Shown here piece after piece: positions 50,395 through 59,814 of a stretch of DNA of 64,000 nt. A program made the position numbers and the translations under genes. Numbering within the stretch: position 1 is the stretch's first letter; each line of letters begins with the position of its first letter. Origin of the DNA: an uncultured Sediminibacterium sp. (lineage in GTDB: Bacteria > Bacteroidota > Bacteroidia > Chitinophagales > Chitinophagaceae); NCBI GenBank assembly GCA_937911175.1, contig CALDSE010000029.1, forward strand, positions 20,958 to 84,957. Reading direction: 5' to 3'. The notes under the pieces were generated by a model. The model saw only the letters and a list, made by a program, of their open reading frames with translations. It was not told the DNA's origin and did not search any database.

Positions 50395-51156
50395 TTATTT
50401 AGATAAAGAACCAAGGAATTTTTCTAAGATACTATTAAATTCAACAGGCACTTCCATCATGGGTGCGTGCCCACATTTATCAATAAAATGTAATTGACTA
50501 TTCGGAATTAATTTTTTAAACTCTTCTGCTACAAAAGGAGGCGTAACAATATCATTCTTTCCCCAAATTAATAAAGTAGGTTGTTGAATTTGATTTAACT
50601 CTTCCCCTAAATTATGACGAATAGCACTTTTCGCTAATGCAATAATTTTAATGACCTTAATTCTATTTTTTGTGATTTCAAAAACTTCATCCACTAGTTC
50701 AGGCGTGGCAACAGCAGGGTCATAAAAAGTTTGTGCGGTTTTGTTTTTGATATACTCGTAGTCCCCTCTTTTAGGATAACTATCGCCCATCGCATTTTCA
50801 AACAAACCACTACTACCTGTTAAAGTAAGTGACTTCACTCTTTCAGGATGTTTTAAAACATACACCAAGGCAACATGGCCTCCTAAAGAATTACCTAATA
50901 AATGAATATTGGTATAATTTTTATGTTCAATAAAGGCAGCAACATGTTTTTCTAAACCCGATACACTGGTATGTAAAATATCTAAATCAAATAAAGGAAG
51001 TATGGGTACCACTACTTTGTGGGTATGTCTAAATTTTTCAATCAAGTCTGAGAAATTACTTAGGGCACCGAAAAGTCCATGGCAAAGCATTAGCGTTTCC
51101 CCTTCCCCTACTTCTAGGTAATCAAACTTCCCGTCTTTTATAATTTCGTATTCCAT
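50395..51156 (-). CDS. Alpha/beta hydrolase
   Basis: A 253-residue soluble serine hydrolase. The oxyanion-hole segment MLCHGLFGAL is at 23-32, the nucleophile Ser90 lies in LLGNSLGGH (86-94), the catalytic Asp in LLIWGKNDIVTPP near 202-214 and the His in DKCGHAPMMEVP near 231-242. It resembles esterases and 2-hydroxymuconate-hydrolase-type enzymes but the substrate is unknown. It is first in the minus-strand group that runs to bamA, preceded by a 153 bp spacer from cvpA. Confidence 0.9.
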   Translation of the reverse strand: MEYEIIKDGKFDYLEVGEGETLMLCHGLFGALSNFSDLIEKFRHTHKVVVPILPLFDLDILHTSVSGLEKHVAAFIEHKNYTNIHLLGNSLGGHVALVYVLKHPERVKSLTLTGSSGLFENAMGDSYPKRGDYEYIKNKTAQTFYDPAVATPELVDEVFEITKNRIKVIKIIALAKSAIRHNLGEELNQIQQPTLLIWGKNDIVTPPFVAEEFKKLIPNSQLHFIDKCGHAPMMEVPVEFNSILEKFLGSLSK

Positions 51157-51309
51157 TTAGGGTCCTATTTTTCCAATTTGTCGAATGGTTAAAGGTAGTT
51201 AATTCGTTTTAAAAAAGGCTAAACTTAGTCAGGGGTAAAATAGTGCTTATAGAATAAATAACAATTTCTTAACCTATTGTACATCAATGAATTCTGTTAA
51301 TTTGGCCCC

Positions 51310-51825
51310 TTATTTAAAGGGGTTAGAAAAAGTGGTAAAAGTGCTTTTAATAGAAGGAATTAAAATAGCGGCTTTTTCCATACAGTAGGGCCACCATTTT
51401 TGCAAGTAGTCATAGGTGTAAGTCTCCTTCATTTCAGTAGCTTCTACCACCCCTAATACTTGTAAAAAATAAATCACTGCACTCAAGATGGTGAAATAAA
51501 TAAACCCATATAAAACAATACCTAATAATTTATTTAGCCAGCCTAATAATAACCATTCAGCAGTTTGTTGCAAGACCCCTGAAATAAATTTTAATATAAT
51601 AAGTACTAAAACTAAAATAACTAAAAAGGAAATAAAGGGCAACCAGTGAGAAGCAATCTTAGTATGTTCTTTTAAAAAACTAGCCACCCAGCCTGCAAAT
51701 TGAAAAGCAAGGATTAAACCAATCATTAATGAAAAAAAAGAAATGACTGCTTTAATGAATCCATTTCTAAAGCCTTGTAAAATGGCTATTATTAATATAG
51801 TACCTGTGAGTATGTCTAACCACAT
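51310..51825 (-). CDS. CvpA family membrane protein
   Basis: A 171-residue integral membrane protein with four hydrophobic segments (about 4-20, 26-50, 63-85, 103-125). It begins with the CvpA-like LDILTGTILIIAILQGFRNGFIKAVISF stretch and shows the conserved GWLNKLLGIVLYGFIYF near 99-115. CvpA homologues are linked to colicin V export and envelope stress, without known biochemistry. The C-terminus is cytoplasmic or periplasmic with aromatic residues. It lies 4 bp downstream of the YqeY gene. Confidence 0.82.
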   Translation of the reverse strand: MWLDILTGTILIIAILQGFRNGFIKAVISFFSLMIGLILAFQFAGWVASFLKEHTKIASHWLPFISFLVILVLVLIILKFISGVLQQTAEWLLLGWLNKLLGIVLYGFIYFTILSAVIYFLQVLGVVEATEMKETYTYDYLQKWWPYCMEKAAILIPSIKSTFTTFSNPFK

Positions 51826-51829
51826 AGTA

Positions 51830-52282
51830 TTAGGCGCTTAATAAAGTTTTGGCAATAGCAGAAATGACTTTACCATCTGCCTGACCTGCTAATTGTTTAG
51901 TAGCCATACCCATTACCTTGCCTAAGTCTCCAGGACCAGCAGCGCCAACCTGCGTGATAATGGCTTGCACAGCGGCTTTCACGTCGTCTTCGCTCATTTG
52001 CGCAGGTAAAAACTTTTCTATTACCGCAATTTCTTCCGATTCTTTAGTGGCCAAGTCTGGTCTATTTTGTTGCTCAAATATGGTTAAAGAATCCTTGCGT
52101 TGCTTTACTAATTTTTGTAATAATTTTAATTCTGTTTCAGCAGTAATTGCACCATTCGCACCAGGTTCTGTTTTAGCTTTTATAATCTCTGCTTTAATAG
52201 CTCTTAATCCTCTTAACAAAGCTTCATCTTTGTTCTTCATTGCGTCTTTCATTAAAGACATCACATCGGTTTCTAAAGACAT
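51830..52282 (-). CDS. GatB/YqeY domain-containing protein
   Basis: A 150-residue soluble helical protein of the YqeY family, related to the tail domain of GatB that binds tRNA. Typical parts are MSLETDVMSLMKDAMKNKDE at the start, LRGLRAIKAEIIKAKTEPG at 22-40 region, ELKLLQKLVKQRKDSLTIFEQQNRPDLATKE split over 65-97, FLPAQMSEDDVKAAV and GDLGKVMGMATKQLAGQADGKVIS near the end. It may help amidotransferase-like tRNA handling, but function is unproven. It shares an operon with cvpA. Confidence 0.9.
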   Translation of the reverse strand: MSLETDVMSLMKDAMKNKDEALLRGLRAIKAEIIKAKTEPGANGAITAETELKLLQKLVKQRKDSLTIFEQQNRPDLATKESEEIAVIEKFLPAQMSEDDVKAAVQAIITQVGAAGPGDLGKVMGMATKQLAGQADGKVISAIAKTLLSA

Positions 52283-52342
52283 AATATATTTGGTTTAGTA
52301 TTGTTAATTTAGTTGATTTTCTATTCGTGATTTTATTTTCGT

Positions 52343-52690
52343 TTATTTATTATTTTCTGAAAGTTGACTAGCTCTAAATTTAGTATAGAAAGTCTTTGCG
52401 AATTCTTTGAATTCATTAGACAAGGCTTCATCTTGCGTGGCTCTTAAATAGGCATCGCTCATGCCCATTAAATTTTGATAAAAGAAGTCGGCCATTTCAT
52501 CCACCATCATGTCCTTGGTCCATAGGTCAATACGAAGTGCGGTTTTATCGGTAGGATCCCAGAAAGTAAGCATCATAGCGCGTGCTTCCTGCGCTTCTGT
52601 AGCGGTGCTATCGGAGGCAGACCACTTAATATTTTGAGGAATTTTTTGATCGTCTAAACCAATGTTAACCTGAATACTTGACTGATGCAT
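52343..52690 (-). CDS. gldC: Gliding motility-associated protein GldC
   Basis: A 115-residue cytoplasmic protein resembling GldC of Flavobacterium: MHQSSIQVNIGLDDQKIPQ near the start, IKWSASDS, EARAMMLTFWDPTDKTALRIDLWTKDMMVDEM (about 34-65) and MGMSDAYLRAT near 76-86. The ATG at 52690 is chosen over an in-frame TTG at 52711. GldC improves gliding in Flavobacterium but occurs in many non-gliding Bacteroidota, so motility cannot be inferred. No other gld gene is present here. Confidence 0.88.
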   Translation of the reverse strand: MHQSSIQVNIGLDDQKIPQNIKWSASDSTATEAQEARAMMLTFWDPTDKTALRIDLWTKDMMVDEMADFFYQNLMGMSDAYLRATQDEALSNEFKEFAKTFYTKFRASQLSENNK

Positions 52691-52737
52691 ATTAAAAATT
52701 TTGAAACACAAAAATACAAATTAATTAAATAAGAACC

Positions 52738-53814
52738 TTAGTTAGTCTTTAGCGCTAGCGGTATTTTCACTAGAGCTGTATTCTTCTTTTCTGCATATAA
52801 ATCCGTGAGCCAATCCTTACCCATTCTGGCCCTTCCTTGTCGGTACACTTCATCCTTATAGTATAATTTGAAATGATTAGAGAGTCCTCCTTTTTCTTCA
52901 AAACTAAACTGCTCGCCCGCTTGCTGCCAAGCCGTTGGAAGAGATTCATTTTGATTTTCATCATTATTAAAAAGTAGTGGTATGTCATACTCAATAGCCA
53001 TTTCTATTAAACTGGTTTTATCGAAACAAATATTATTAAATAAAATAGCATAGGTAGCTGCTATCCATTTTAGTTCCATATTGGATATGGAATTAATTAA
53101 TATAGCATCTTTAAACTTATAGCCCACTAATAATGACTCTGCCTGCGCAACCTCTTTTTCATTTTCAAAAATGAAAACAAGTACCATATTAGTTTGTTGC
53201 CATTTTTTAAAAATTGAAAACTCTTTAAGCATATCCACAAAAGCATCAAGTGGTTGGAAGGCCAAGAAATAATTAGCGCCATCAGTTAAACTATTTTTAG
53301 CATCTGCTAAAGCCACCCACTCATATATAGGCAACCTATGAATAGGTAAATAAGCTTCTTGTATTTTAGTAGTGTAGCGTTTATATTTATTTTTTAAAAA
53401 ACGAGTAGACCATTCATTGATGGTATAAGTAGCTACCGATTTTTTTAAATATTTTTTAAAGGCTTTTGTTAAAGACCATTTATGTATCATGGAAAGCCCT
53501 GGTATACAACTAGGATCTGACAGGGGAATAAAATAATGCGCAAACTGATCGCTCCCTTTTAAATCTGCACCAAAATGAATAATGGCAGCATTGGTTACTT
53601 CTTTGATTAATTTTTCGGCAGCTACTTCTTTAATAATAGTTACCACATCACTATTTTGCTCCAATGTCAATAAGGAATCGGGGAGATTATCTCCTACAAT
53701 ATAAAAATGAATTTGTGCTGAACTCAAGCCTAGTTCAATGATATCCAATACCTTCTGACATAGCAGGGCCCTTGGTATGGTAAATTTTGAACTCGTTAAG
53801 ATGAATAAGCGCAT
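52738..53814 (-). CDS. Unassigned protein, possibly a GT-B glycosyltransferase
   Basis: A 358-residue soluble protein without clear family motifs. The layout suggests two Rossmann-like halves: LFILTSSKFTIPRALLCQKVL at the start, AAIIHFGADLKGSDQFAHYF near 76-95, then a linker with VATYTINEWSTRFLKNKYKRY near 128-148, and a second half with ANYFLAFQPLDAFVDMLKEF and IAATYAILFNNICFDKTSLIEMAIEYDIPLLFN (about 250-284), which resembles the sugar-nucleotide-binding region of family 4-like glycosyltransferases. ATG at 53814 is preferred to a TTG two codons upstream. Function uncertain. Confidence 0.5.
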   Translation of the reverse strand: MRLFILTSSKFTIPRALLCQKVLDIIELGLSSAQIHFYIVGDNLPDSLLTLEQNSDVVTIIKEVAAEKLIKEVTNAAIIHFGADLKGSDQFAHYFIPLSDPSCIPGLSMIHKWSLTKAFKKYLKKSVATYTINEWSTRFLKNKYKRYTTKIQEAYLPIHRLPIYEWVALADAKNSLTDGANYFLAFQPLDAFVDMLKEFSIFKKWQQTNMVLVFIFENEKEVAQAESLLVGYKFKDAILINSISNMELKWIAATYAILFNNICFDKTSLIEMAIEYDIPLLFNNDENQNESLPTAWQQAGEQFSFEEKGGLSNHFKLYYKDEVYRQGRARMGKDWLTDLYAEKKNTALVKIPLALKTN

Positions 53815-53887
53815 ACGCAAAAATACTGCATACTTAACAATTTATCCACCAATCATTTAGGAAGCTTAGTTCCTATTAATAGTCCCC

Positions 53888-53895
53888 TAACTTTG
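53888..53895 (+). promoter_or_regulatory. Putative -7 element of the MerR-type gene
   Basis: TAACTTTG fits TAnnTTTG and ends only 4 bp before the start codon, with TTA (near-TTG) 19 bp upstream. If used, transcription would begin at or next to the ATG, giving a leaderless mRNA. Confidence 0.42.
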
Positions 53896-53899
53896 TTCT

Positions 53900-54511
53900 A
53901 TGGCAAAAGACTTGCATCAACTTGACTTATTTGGAATGGAAATAGACCAACCCGTGCATATAAAAGCGCCGGTTGAAAAAAAGAAGTCTGCTGCGCCTAA
54001 GCTTGAGCAAATAGCAAGCGTAGAAGCCAATTCCAAAATACACAAAGAGGTATCAGAGGAAGAAGTACTGCCTACTGTTTCAAGAACTCCCATGTCTTTT
54101 ACGCATTCATCTTCTGTAAGCAAAAGAGGAAGAAAATCATTTGCTTCTATGGACGCCGATATACATACTTTAAATATCCCGGCTTCTGAAGAATTGGTAA
54201 AAAAATTATACTACCCTATTGGTGAAGTAGCTACTTGGTTTAATGTCAATACTTCTTTAATAAGATATTGGGAAAAAGAATTCAAACAATTACAACCTAG
54301 AAAAACTAGAAAGGGCGATAGGTTATTTAGAGCACAGGACATTGAATTTTTACGTCAACTGTATTTTTTACTACGTGAAAAAAAATACTCTATCGAGGGG
54401 GCTAAAACTTATTTAAAGAATAATAAAGAAAAGGCAGAAAAAGATATTGCCGTTTTAAATAGCTTGAAAAATATTAAGCAGTTCTTGGTATCGCTTAAGG
54501 AGAGTCTATAA
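53900..54511 (+). CDS. MerR family transcriptional regulator
   Basis: A 203-residue protein. The first 95 residues are polar and low in complexity (probably disordered), and residues of about 104-172 form a MerR helix-turn-helix: YYPIGEVATWFNVNTSLIRYWE at 104-125 then FKQLQPRKTRKGDRLFRAQDIEFLRQLYFLLREKKYSI-type wing and helix. It lacks the effector-binding domain of metal or redox MerR proteins. This arrangement is common in Bacteroidota. It is transcribed alone and the targets are unknown. Confidence 0.88.
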   Translation: MAKDLHQLDLFGMEIDQPVHIKAPVEKKKSAAPKLEQIASVEANSKIHKEVSEEEVLPTVSRTPMSFTHSSSVSKRGRKSFASMDADIHTLNIPASEELVKKLYYPIGEVATWFNVNTSLIRYWEKEFKQLQPRKTRKGDRLFRAQDIEFLRQLYFLLREKKYSIEGAKTYLKNNKEKAEKDIAVLNSLKNIKQFLVSLKESL

Positions 54512-54585
54512 AGTAAAGCTCTACTTCCACCTCTACCGCTCTCTAATCTACATCGAAATACTTTAGGTATACTGTGGTTTGACTT

Positions 54586-55647
54586 CTAAACAGTGGTCGC
54601 GAATTGAATGGTATTATCATTCGCATATTGAATAGCCCTTACATTTATTTTTTCTTTCAAGACTATAAATTCATTGAATTCTAAATCCATACTTACTAAG
54701 CACTCAATATGTAGTACATGATATTGCTTACCTGCTTCTGAAACATAGGCTTGTACACTGCTCACATTTTTAAGCTGACTTATTTCATTTTGCAAATACT
54801 GGCTGTAGGCAGCTAATTGTGAGGCGGTAGTAGCAACACTTAATTGTAAGTCTAATTCAATTTTACGCTGGGTTCTTAAACTTATATTATCTACTATATT
54901 GTCTACCATTTGTTTATTAGGCACCGATATATAAGTTTTATCCTGTGTGCGAATGCGGGTACTGCGTAGTCCAATTTTTTCAATCGTACCTGTGAAATTA
55001 TTTACTTTCACTAAGTCCCCAATGGTAAAAGGCTTATCGAAGAAAATAATAAAAGAGGCTATAATATTTTCCAAACTTTCTCTCATAGACAAGGCCACTG
55101 CGGCTCCTACGATACTTAAGCTAGTCACTAAATTGCCAATATTTTCATTAAATACATAATGTAGTACAAATAAGAAGCCAATGATGTATAATATTACTTT
55201 AAAGAAGTCTCTAAAAAACAAAACCAGTTGGTCGTCGGTTTGATCCTTGGTAAGCCTTGCTTTTTCTTCTAATATAATGGCTACAAATTCCAGCGTTCTT
55301 AAACAAACGCGAATAAATAAAATAATAAAAAATAATTTCACTACCGCCTCCACGAATACTTGAAGGGTTAATTTGTATAAATGAATATTCCAATCTATGG
55401 GAAAATTTAACTCATATAATGCTACAACAGCAACCATATAAATTAAAAACTGTTCGATAGGAATAATCAAACGGCGTACATGGCTTTTTCTTAAGTCCGA
55501 ATGATTTTTTTTATCAATCCAAGTATAAATTAAACTTGCAAAAAATCGAGAGATAAACCTTTTTACAAGGAAGGCCACTATAAAAATAGCCCCAATAACT
55601 ATATAACTACGTAAAGAATTATTTAAAAATTGTTGATCCAAATTCAT
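54586..55647 (-). CDS. Mechanosensitive ion channel (MscS family)
   Basis: A 353-residue inner-membrane protein. Four hydrophobic segments lie at about 14-32, 60-80, 92-115 and 145-170, followed by the MscS pore helix and beta domain: LVTSLSIVGAAVALSMRESLENIIASFIIFFDKPFTIGD, about 173-211 (conserved A/G pore pattern and PFTIGD), then GTIEKIGLRSTRIRTQDKTYISVPN near 220-244. It acts as an emergency valve in osmotic downshock. It lies 12 bp downstream of the phosphatase gene on the same strand. Confidence 0.92.
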   Translation of the reverse strand: MNLDQQFLNNSLRSYIVIGAIFIVAFLVKRFISRFFASLIYTWIDKKNHSDLRKSHVRRLIIPIEQFLIYMVAVVALYELNFPIDWNIHLYKLTLQVFVEAVVKLFFIILFIRVCLRTLEFVAIILEEKARLTKDQTDDQLVLFFRDFFKVILYIIGFLFVLHYVFNENIGNLVTSLSIVGAAVALSMRESLENIIASFIIFFDKPFTIGDLVKVNNFTGTIEKIGLRSTRIRTQDKTYISVPNKQMVDNIVDNISLRTQRKIELDLQLSVATTASQLAAYSQYLQNEISQLKNVSSVQAYVSEAGKQYHVLHIECLVSMDLEFNEFIVLKEKINVRAIQYANDNTIQFATTV

Positions 55648-55659
55648 AACTAGTATTGT

Positions 55660-56433
55660 TTAATCTTCCTTCCAATGAAGTAATTGCATATCCTGTCCAT
55701 CAAATACAGCATAACTATTCGACCTTAGCCAATCGCCTAAGTTAATATAACGGCTGGTTTCATTAATAGCTATATCTAAAGCATAATGCCTATGTCCAAA
55801 AATAAAATAATCGGCATTCATTTCTTTTGCTTTTTGTTTCGAGTAAATAATTAACCACTCTTTGTCTTCGCCCATAAATACTTCATCCGAAGTCCCTGTT
55901 TTGGCCCTACTCTTGCTGCTAAAATAATTGGCGAGTTGAATACCTAAATCGGGATGCAACCAACCAAACAACCATTTACATAAAGGGTTGGTAAATATTT
56001 TTTTCATAAACTTATAGCCCTGGTCTCCAGGTCCTAGTCCATCACCGTGTCCAATAAAAAACTTTTTTGACGCCAAGGTAAATTCAGCTGGTTCAAAATA
56101 TATTTTTGCATTTAACTCTTCGGTTAAATAATTTTTCATCCATAAATCATGATTGCCTGTAAAAATATGTAGCTCAATTCCGGCATCGCTTAATTCGGCT
56201 AAACAGCCTAGTAGTCTCACAAAACCCTTAGGGACCACGGTTTTGTATTCAAACCAAAAATCAAAAATATCGCCTACAATAAATATAGCTGAAGCGTCTT
56301 TTTTAGCATTTTGTAAAAAACGCACTAAACGCTTTTCACGTAAATGGCTTTGCGCTTGATTAGGTGCCCCTAAATGGAAATCAGAAAGAAAGTAAATTTT
56401 TTTGCCAGGCACCCATTCCATGTAGTCGCTCAT
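55660..56433 (-). CDS. lpxH: UDP-2,3-diacylglucosamine diphosphatase (LpxH-like)
   Basis: A 257-residue metallophosphoesterase of lipid A synthesis (UDP-2,3-diacylglucosamine to 2,3-diacylglucosamine 1-phosphate). The metal motifs are complete: Asp18 and His20 in LSDFHLG, Asp55 in VGDIFDFWFE, Asn94-His95-Asp96 in TGNHDLW, a GHGDG motif near 138-142, and a terminal GHRHYAL. The protein is peripheral to the inner membrane. Similarity in the second half is family-level; a closely related phosphatase is possible. It precedes the MscS gene by 12 bp. Confidence 0.85.
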   Translation of the reverse strand: MSDYMEWVPGKKIYFLSDFHLGAPNQAQSHLREKRLVRFLQNAKKDASAIFIVGDIFDFWFEYKTVVPKGFVRLLGCLAELSDAGIELHIFTGNHDLWMKNYLTEELNAKIYFEPAEFTLASKKFFIGHGDGLGPGDQGYKFMKKIFTNPLCKWLFGWLHPDLGIQLANYFSSKSRAKTGTSDEVFMGEDKEWLIIYSKQKAKEMNADYFIFGHRHYALDIAINETSRYINLGDWLRSNSYAVFDGQDMQLLHWKED

Positions 56434-56499
56434 TTAATTTATAATACTATGTCTATATAATCGTATACCTACTAAATAATAGTGTACCTACTAAAGTTA

Positions 56500-57141
56500 C
56501 TAATCTAATAACTTATCTACTAAAAAACAGTAGACTTCTTTGGGGCCATGCACACCCACCACCAAGGTTTTTTCAATATCGGCCGTTCGGCTTGGCCCAG
56601 TTGCATAACTAATCATTGAAGGTAGGGCATCCGATTCTGCTTTAAAGGCAGCTAAGCTATCACTAATATCAAAAACCAATTGATGTGTATAGGCAATACA
56701 TATATGTATGGGCGCATACACACTTGAAGTTCTTCCACTTAGTTGTTGGCTACTTAAAACAATCGTACCAGTTCTTGCGATTAAATGATCACATAAAGTG
56801 ATAGCTGCATCACAGCCTGCTAAATCATCCGTAGTTACAGGATCAAAACTAAATTCTTTCATATCATCTAACCAACCCGATTCTCTAGAATATATTTTCT
56901 CCCATTTATTTGAATGAATGAGTTTTGCTAATTGATTCACTAACTCCCCTTCATCGCTGCAGTAAACAAATTTACCTAGTAGCTCTGTAAATTTCTGCGC
57001 AAAGCCAATGGCTAATTCTTGTTCAGTGGGAATAAAAATAGGTCTATCTGCAATCTGATCAGGGAAGGGAACGGCAACAGGCTTTTCTAATGCCTGTTTA
57101 ATTTTTTGTAAAATTTTCGTTTTCGCTCCTTGTGATTCCAT
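56500..57141 (-). CDS. LUD domain protein (LutC/YkgG-like)
   Basis: A 213-residue soluble protein with the LUD-domain pattern: AKTKILQKIKQALEKP near the start, DAAITLCDHLIARTGTIVLSSQ near 109-130, and YATGPSRTADIEKTLVVGVHGPKEVYCFLVD near 179-209. LutC acts with Fe-S proteins in L-lactate oxidation, but no lutA or lutB is next to it. In Bacteroidota it usually lies beside ftsH, as here (17 bp downstream of ftsH on the same strand). Its real role is uncertain. Confidence 0.85.
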   Translation of the reverse strand: MESQGAKTKILQKIKQALEKPVAVPFPDQIADRPIFIPTEQELAIGFAQKFTELLGKFVYCSDEGELVNQLAKLIHSNKWEKIYSRESGWLDDMKEFSFDPVTTDDLAGCDAAITLCDHLIARTGTIVLSSQQLSGRTSSVYAPIHICIAYTHQLVFDISDSLAAFKAESDALPSMISYATGPSRTADIEKTLVVGVHGPKEVYCFLVDKLLD

Positions 57142-57158
57142 TGAATAGTATTCAGTTC

Positions 57159-59246
57159 TTATGAATGTGTTTCAGTACTTGCTTCATTATTAGTAGAAGG
57201 TTCAACAGGGGCTGTGGCATCTGTTACAGTAGTAGTTTGATCAGCAGTCGCTTCTGTTTTAGTTTCTTCTGATTTAGATTCTTCTACATCAAAAGTAACT
57301 ACCTTTTCTTCTTCATAAGGACGCATACCAATTAAGGCTTCTACATCACTCTTATGCAAAACTTCCTTATCTAATAATTCTTTCGCTAATTTTTCTACTT
57401 CCCCTTTTCTTAAAGTTAATAAATCTAATGTGCGGTGGTAAGCAGCATCAATCATCTTGCGTACTTCTTCATCAATAATTTTTCCGGTCTCTTCACTGAA
57501 TGGTTTTTGGAAAGTATTTTCTTGACTAGGATCGTAGAAACTTACATTGCCAATTTTTTCATTCATTCCATAAGTAGTCACCATGGAATAAGCCATCTTG
57601 GTAATTTGCTGTAAGTCGTTAGAAGCGCCCGTAGATATTTTACCAAAGAAAATTTGTTCTGCAGCACGGCCTCCTAAGGTCATACACATTTGGTCGGTTA
57701 ATTGTTCAATGGTATATAAGTATTGTTCTTTAGGCGTATACTGCGCATAACCGAGTGCAGCTGTACCTCTTGGCACAATGGTTACTTTTAACAAAGGATA
57801 GGCATGCTCTAAGAACCAACCACAAATTGCATGACCTGCTTCGTGGTAAGCAATGACTTCTTTTTCTTCTTTAGAAATAATTTTATTCTTCTTTTCTAAT
57901 CCGCCTATGACTCTATCAATGGCGTCTTGGAAATCTTTCATCTCTACACCTGTCTTTCCTTTACGCGCAGCAATTAATGCAGCTTCATTACAAACATTCG
58001 CGATATCGGCACCCGCGAATCCTGGAGTTTGTTCTGCTAATTTATGTACATCTAAATTTTCAGAAACTTTAATAGGACCTAAATGCACTTTAAATATTTC
58101 TTCACGCCCTTTTACATCGGGACGGTCAATAGAAATTTGACGATCAAAACGACCTGGTCTTAATAAAGCAGAGTCTAATACATCGGGACGATTGGTCGCT
58201 GCTAAAATAATAATACCAGTATCACCACCAAATCCATCCATCTCTACTAATAATTGGTTCAATGTATTTTCACGCTCGTCATTGCTCATCATGGCATTTT
58301 TACCACGCGCACGACCAATGGCATCAATCTCATCTATAAAAATAATACAAGGCGCTTTTTCACGCGCTTGTTTAAATAAATCACGCACTCTACTGGCACC
58401 CACACCCACAAACATTTCCACAAAATCGGAACCACTTAAACTAAAGAAAGGCACTTGCGCTTCTCCTGCCATGGCTTTCGCTAATAAAGTTTTACCTGTA
58501 CCTGGAGGGCCTATTAATAAAGCACCTTTAGGAATCTTACCTCCAAGGGCTGTATATTTTTTGGGTTGTTTTAAGAAGTCCACAATTTCCATTACTTCTT
58601 CTTTGGCTTCTTCTAAACCTGCTACATCGGCAAAAGTTATATTTACTTTAGTGCCGCCTTTTTCAAATAATGTCGCCTTCGATTTTCCTACATTAAATAT
58701 GCCGCCTGGGCCACCACCACTTCCTCCGCCGCCGCCCATCTTGCGCATAAGTAGCACCCACACAACAACTATAAGTACTAAAGAAAATATAGTGTTGGCA
58801 ATAGGGCCAAACCACTCTCCTTCTTTCACTGCGTTCTGTGGTACTTCTTGAATATTTTTTTGTTCATAAAAACGTTGTAATCTTTCGTTGAAACTATTCC
58901 AGTCTGTTATATTAAATTCAAATAAAGGCACGTTTTTAATTTTAGCCTTATCCATTTTACGTTTTAATTTCTGAACGTAAAAGTCTTTATCAATGCTATC
59001 GGGCTTTATGTAAACACGGACTAATTCTTTATTTTGAACTAGATCAATTTTTTCAACATCACCCCCTGTTAACATCACTTGCTTAAATTCAAGTTCTGAA
59101 GTGGTTAAAATATCTGGAGCAGTTTGGAAGAAACGAGCAGACAATAATGAAATGGCGATTAAACCATAAATCCAATAAATATTGAATTTTGGCAATTTGG
59201 GACCATCTCCTAATGGGCTTTTCTTCTTGTTATTATCAGGTATCAT
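57159..59246 (-). CDS. ftsH: ATP-dependent zinc metalloprotease FtsH
   Basis: A 695-residue inner-membrane AAA protease that degrades misfolded or regulatory membrane proteins. Two helices (about 22-38 and 148-167) flank a periplasmic region. The AAA domain has Walker A GPPGTGKT at 246-253, Walker B IIFIDE at 301-306 and the SRH around 352-370; the zinc motif HEAGH is at 468-472. A Gly-rich linker (171-181) follows the second helix. The last 45 residues are a Thr/Ser/Glu-rich, probably disordered, tail. A 16-bp palindrome lies 35 bp upstream of the start. Confidence 0.96.
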   Translation of the reverse strand: MIPDNNKKKSPLGDGPKLPKFNIYWIYGLIAISLLSARFFQTAPDILTTSELEFKQVMLTGGDVEKIDLVQNKELVRVYIKPDSIDKDFYVQKLKRKMDKAKIKNVPLFEFNITDWNSFNERLQRFYEQKNIQEVPQNAVKEGEWFGPIANTIFSLVLIVVVWVLLMRKMGGGGGSGGGPGGIFNVGKSKATLFEKGGTKVNITFADVAGLEEAKEEVMEIVDFLKQPKKYTALGGKIPKGALLIGPPGTGKTLLAKAMAGEAQVPFFSLSGSDFVEMFVGVGASRVRDLFKQAREKAPCIIFIDEIDAIGRARGKNAMMSNDERENTLNQLLVEMDGFGGDTGIIILAATNRPDVLDSALLRPGRFDRQISIDRPDVKGREEIFKVHLGPIKVSENLDVHKLAEQTPGFAGADIANVCNEAALIAARKGKTGVEMKDFQDAIDRVIGGLEKKNKIISKEEKEVIAYHEAGHAICGWFLEHAYPLLKVTIVPRGTAALGYAQYTPKEQYLYTIEQLTDQMCMTLGGRAAEQIFFGKISTGASNDLQQITKMAYSMVTTYGMNEKIGNVSFYDPSQENTFQKPFSEETGKIIDEEVRKMIDAAYHRTLDLLTLRKGEVEKLAKELLDKEVLHKSDVEALIGMRPYEEEKVVTFDVEESKSEETKTEATADQTTTVTDATAPVEPSTNNEASTETHS

Positions 59247-59280
59247 GAGTGACTATTAATGCTTGTTGTATATAATTTGC

Positions 59281-59296
59281 GTTACTACTTAGTAAC
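59281..59296. promoter_or_regulatory. Palindromic site upstream of ftsH
   Basis: GTTACTACTTAGTAAC is a perfect 7-bp inverted repeat with a 2-bp centre, in the rsfS-ftsH gap (starts 35 bp before ftsH on the minus strand). It has no T-run, so it is more like an operator than a terminator. The binding protein is unknown. Confidence 0.4.
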
Positions 59297-59316
59297 AATA
59301 TTTTTTTAAATAAGTT

Positions 59317-59721
59317 TTAAAGATCATGCAATTTTGTGTCCGCATCGCTCCACATATCTTCTATTTGATAAAAATGTCTTGCTTCTGGATGCATTACATG
59401 CACTACCACATTGATATAATCGATGAGTAACCACTGTGCTGCGTTTTTGCCTTCACTTTTATACGGCATTTCTCCGCATTTAGTTTTCACTTCAAATTCT
59501 ATATAATCGGCAATGGCCTTTAATTGAGTGGTGTTATTGGCTTCGCAGATGATAAAAAAATCGCTGGTAGACTCTGGAATTTTCTTCAAGTCTAAACTTA
59601 TAATATTGGTACCCTTTTTATCCTGGATAGCCTGAATGATCGTTTTGAAAATTTTTGAGCTGCGGGTAAGTTGTAATACCGTAGACTTTTTACGGTTTTT
59701 GAGAGCAGAAAGAGGTTCCAA
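59317..59721 (-). CDS. rsfS: Ribosome silencing factor RsfS
   Basis: A 134-residue protein that binds L14 and blocks subunit joining during nutrient limitation. The family core is clear: FKTIIQAIQDKKGTNIISLDL near 25-45, STSDFFIICEANNTTQLKAIADYIE near 51-75, GKNAAQWLLIDYINVVVHVMHPEARHFYQIEDMW-type core at 91-124. A TTG at 59721 is taken as start, because no ATG is in frame nearby and an in-frame stop lies just upstream. It is 70 bp upstream of ftsH on the same strand. Confidence 0.92.
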   Translation of the reverse strand: MEPLSALKNRKKSTVLQLTRSSKIFKTIIQAIQDKKGTNIISLDLKKIPESTSDFFIICEANNTTQLKAIADYIEFEVKTKCGEMPYKSEGKNAAQWLLIDYINVVVHVMHPEARHFYQIEDMWSDADTKLHDL

Positions 59722-59814
59722 TGATTCTTATATTTATTTGTTAAATGGGTATTAATTCAAACATTTTAAGGTACTAAAATGATTCTAAACTAACTTTACA
59801 AAAATAGCAATTCT

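Noticed and set aside
51306..51319. CCCCTTATTTAAAGGGG at the cvpA stop as a terminator.
   Set aside because: It overlaps the stop codon and has a short stem without a T-run in the right direction.
51918..52298. A 126-codon plus-strand open frame with many cysteines.
   Set aside because: It is antisense to the YqeY gene and has no recognisable motif or promoter.
58192..58851. A 219-codon plus-strand open frame.
   Set aside because: It lies wholly antisense to the conserved FtsH AAA domain and has no family-like motif.
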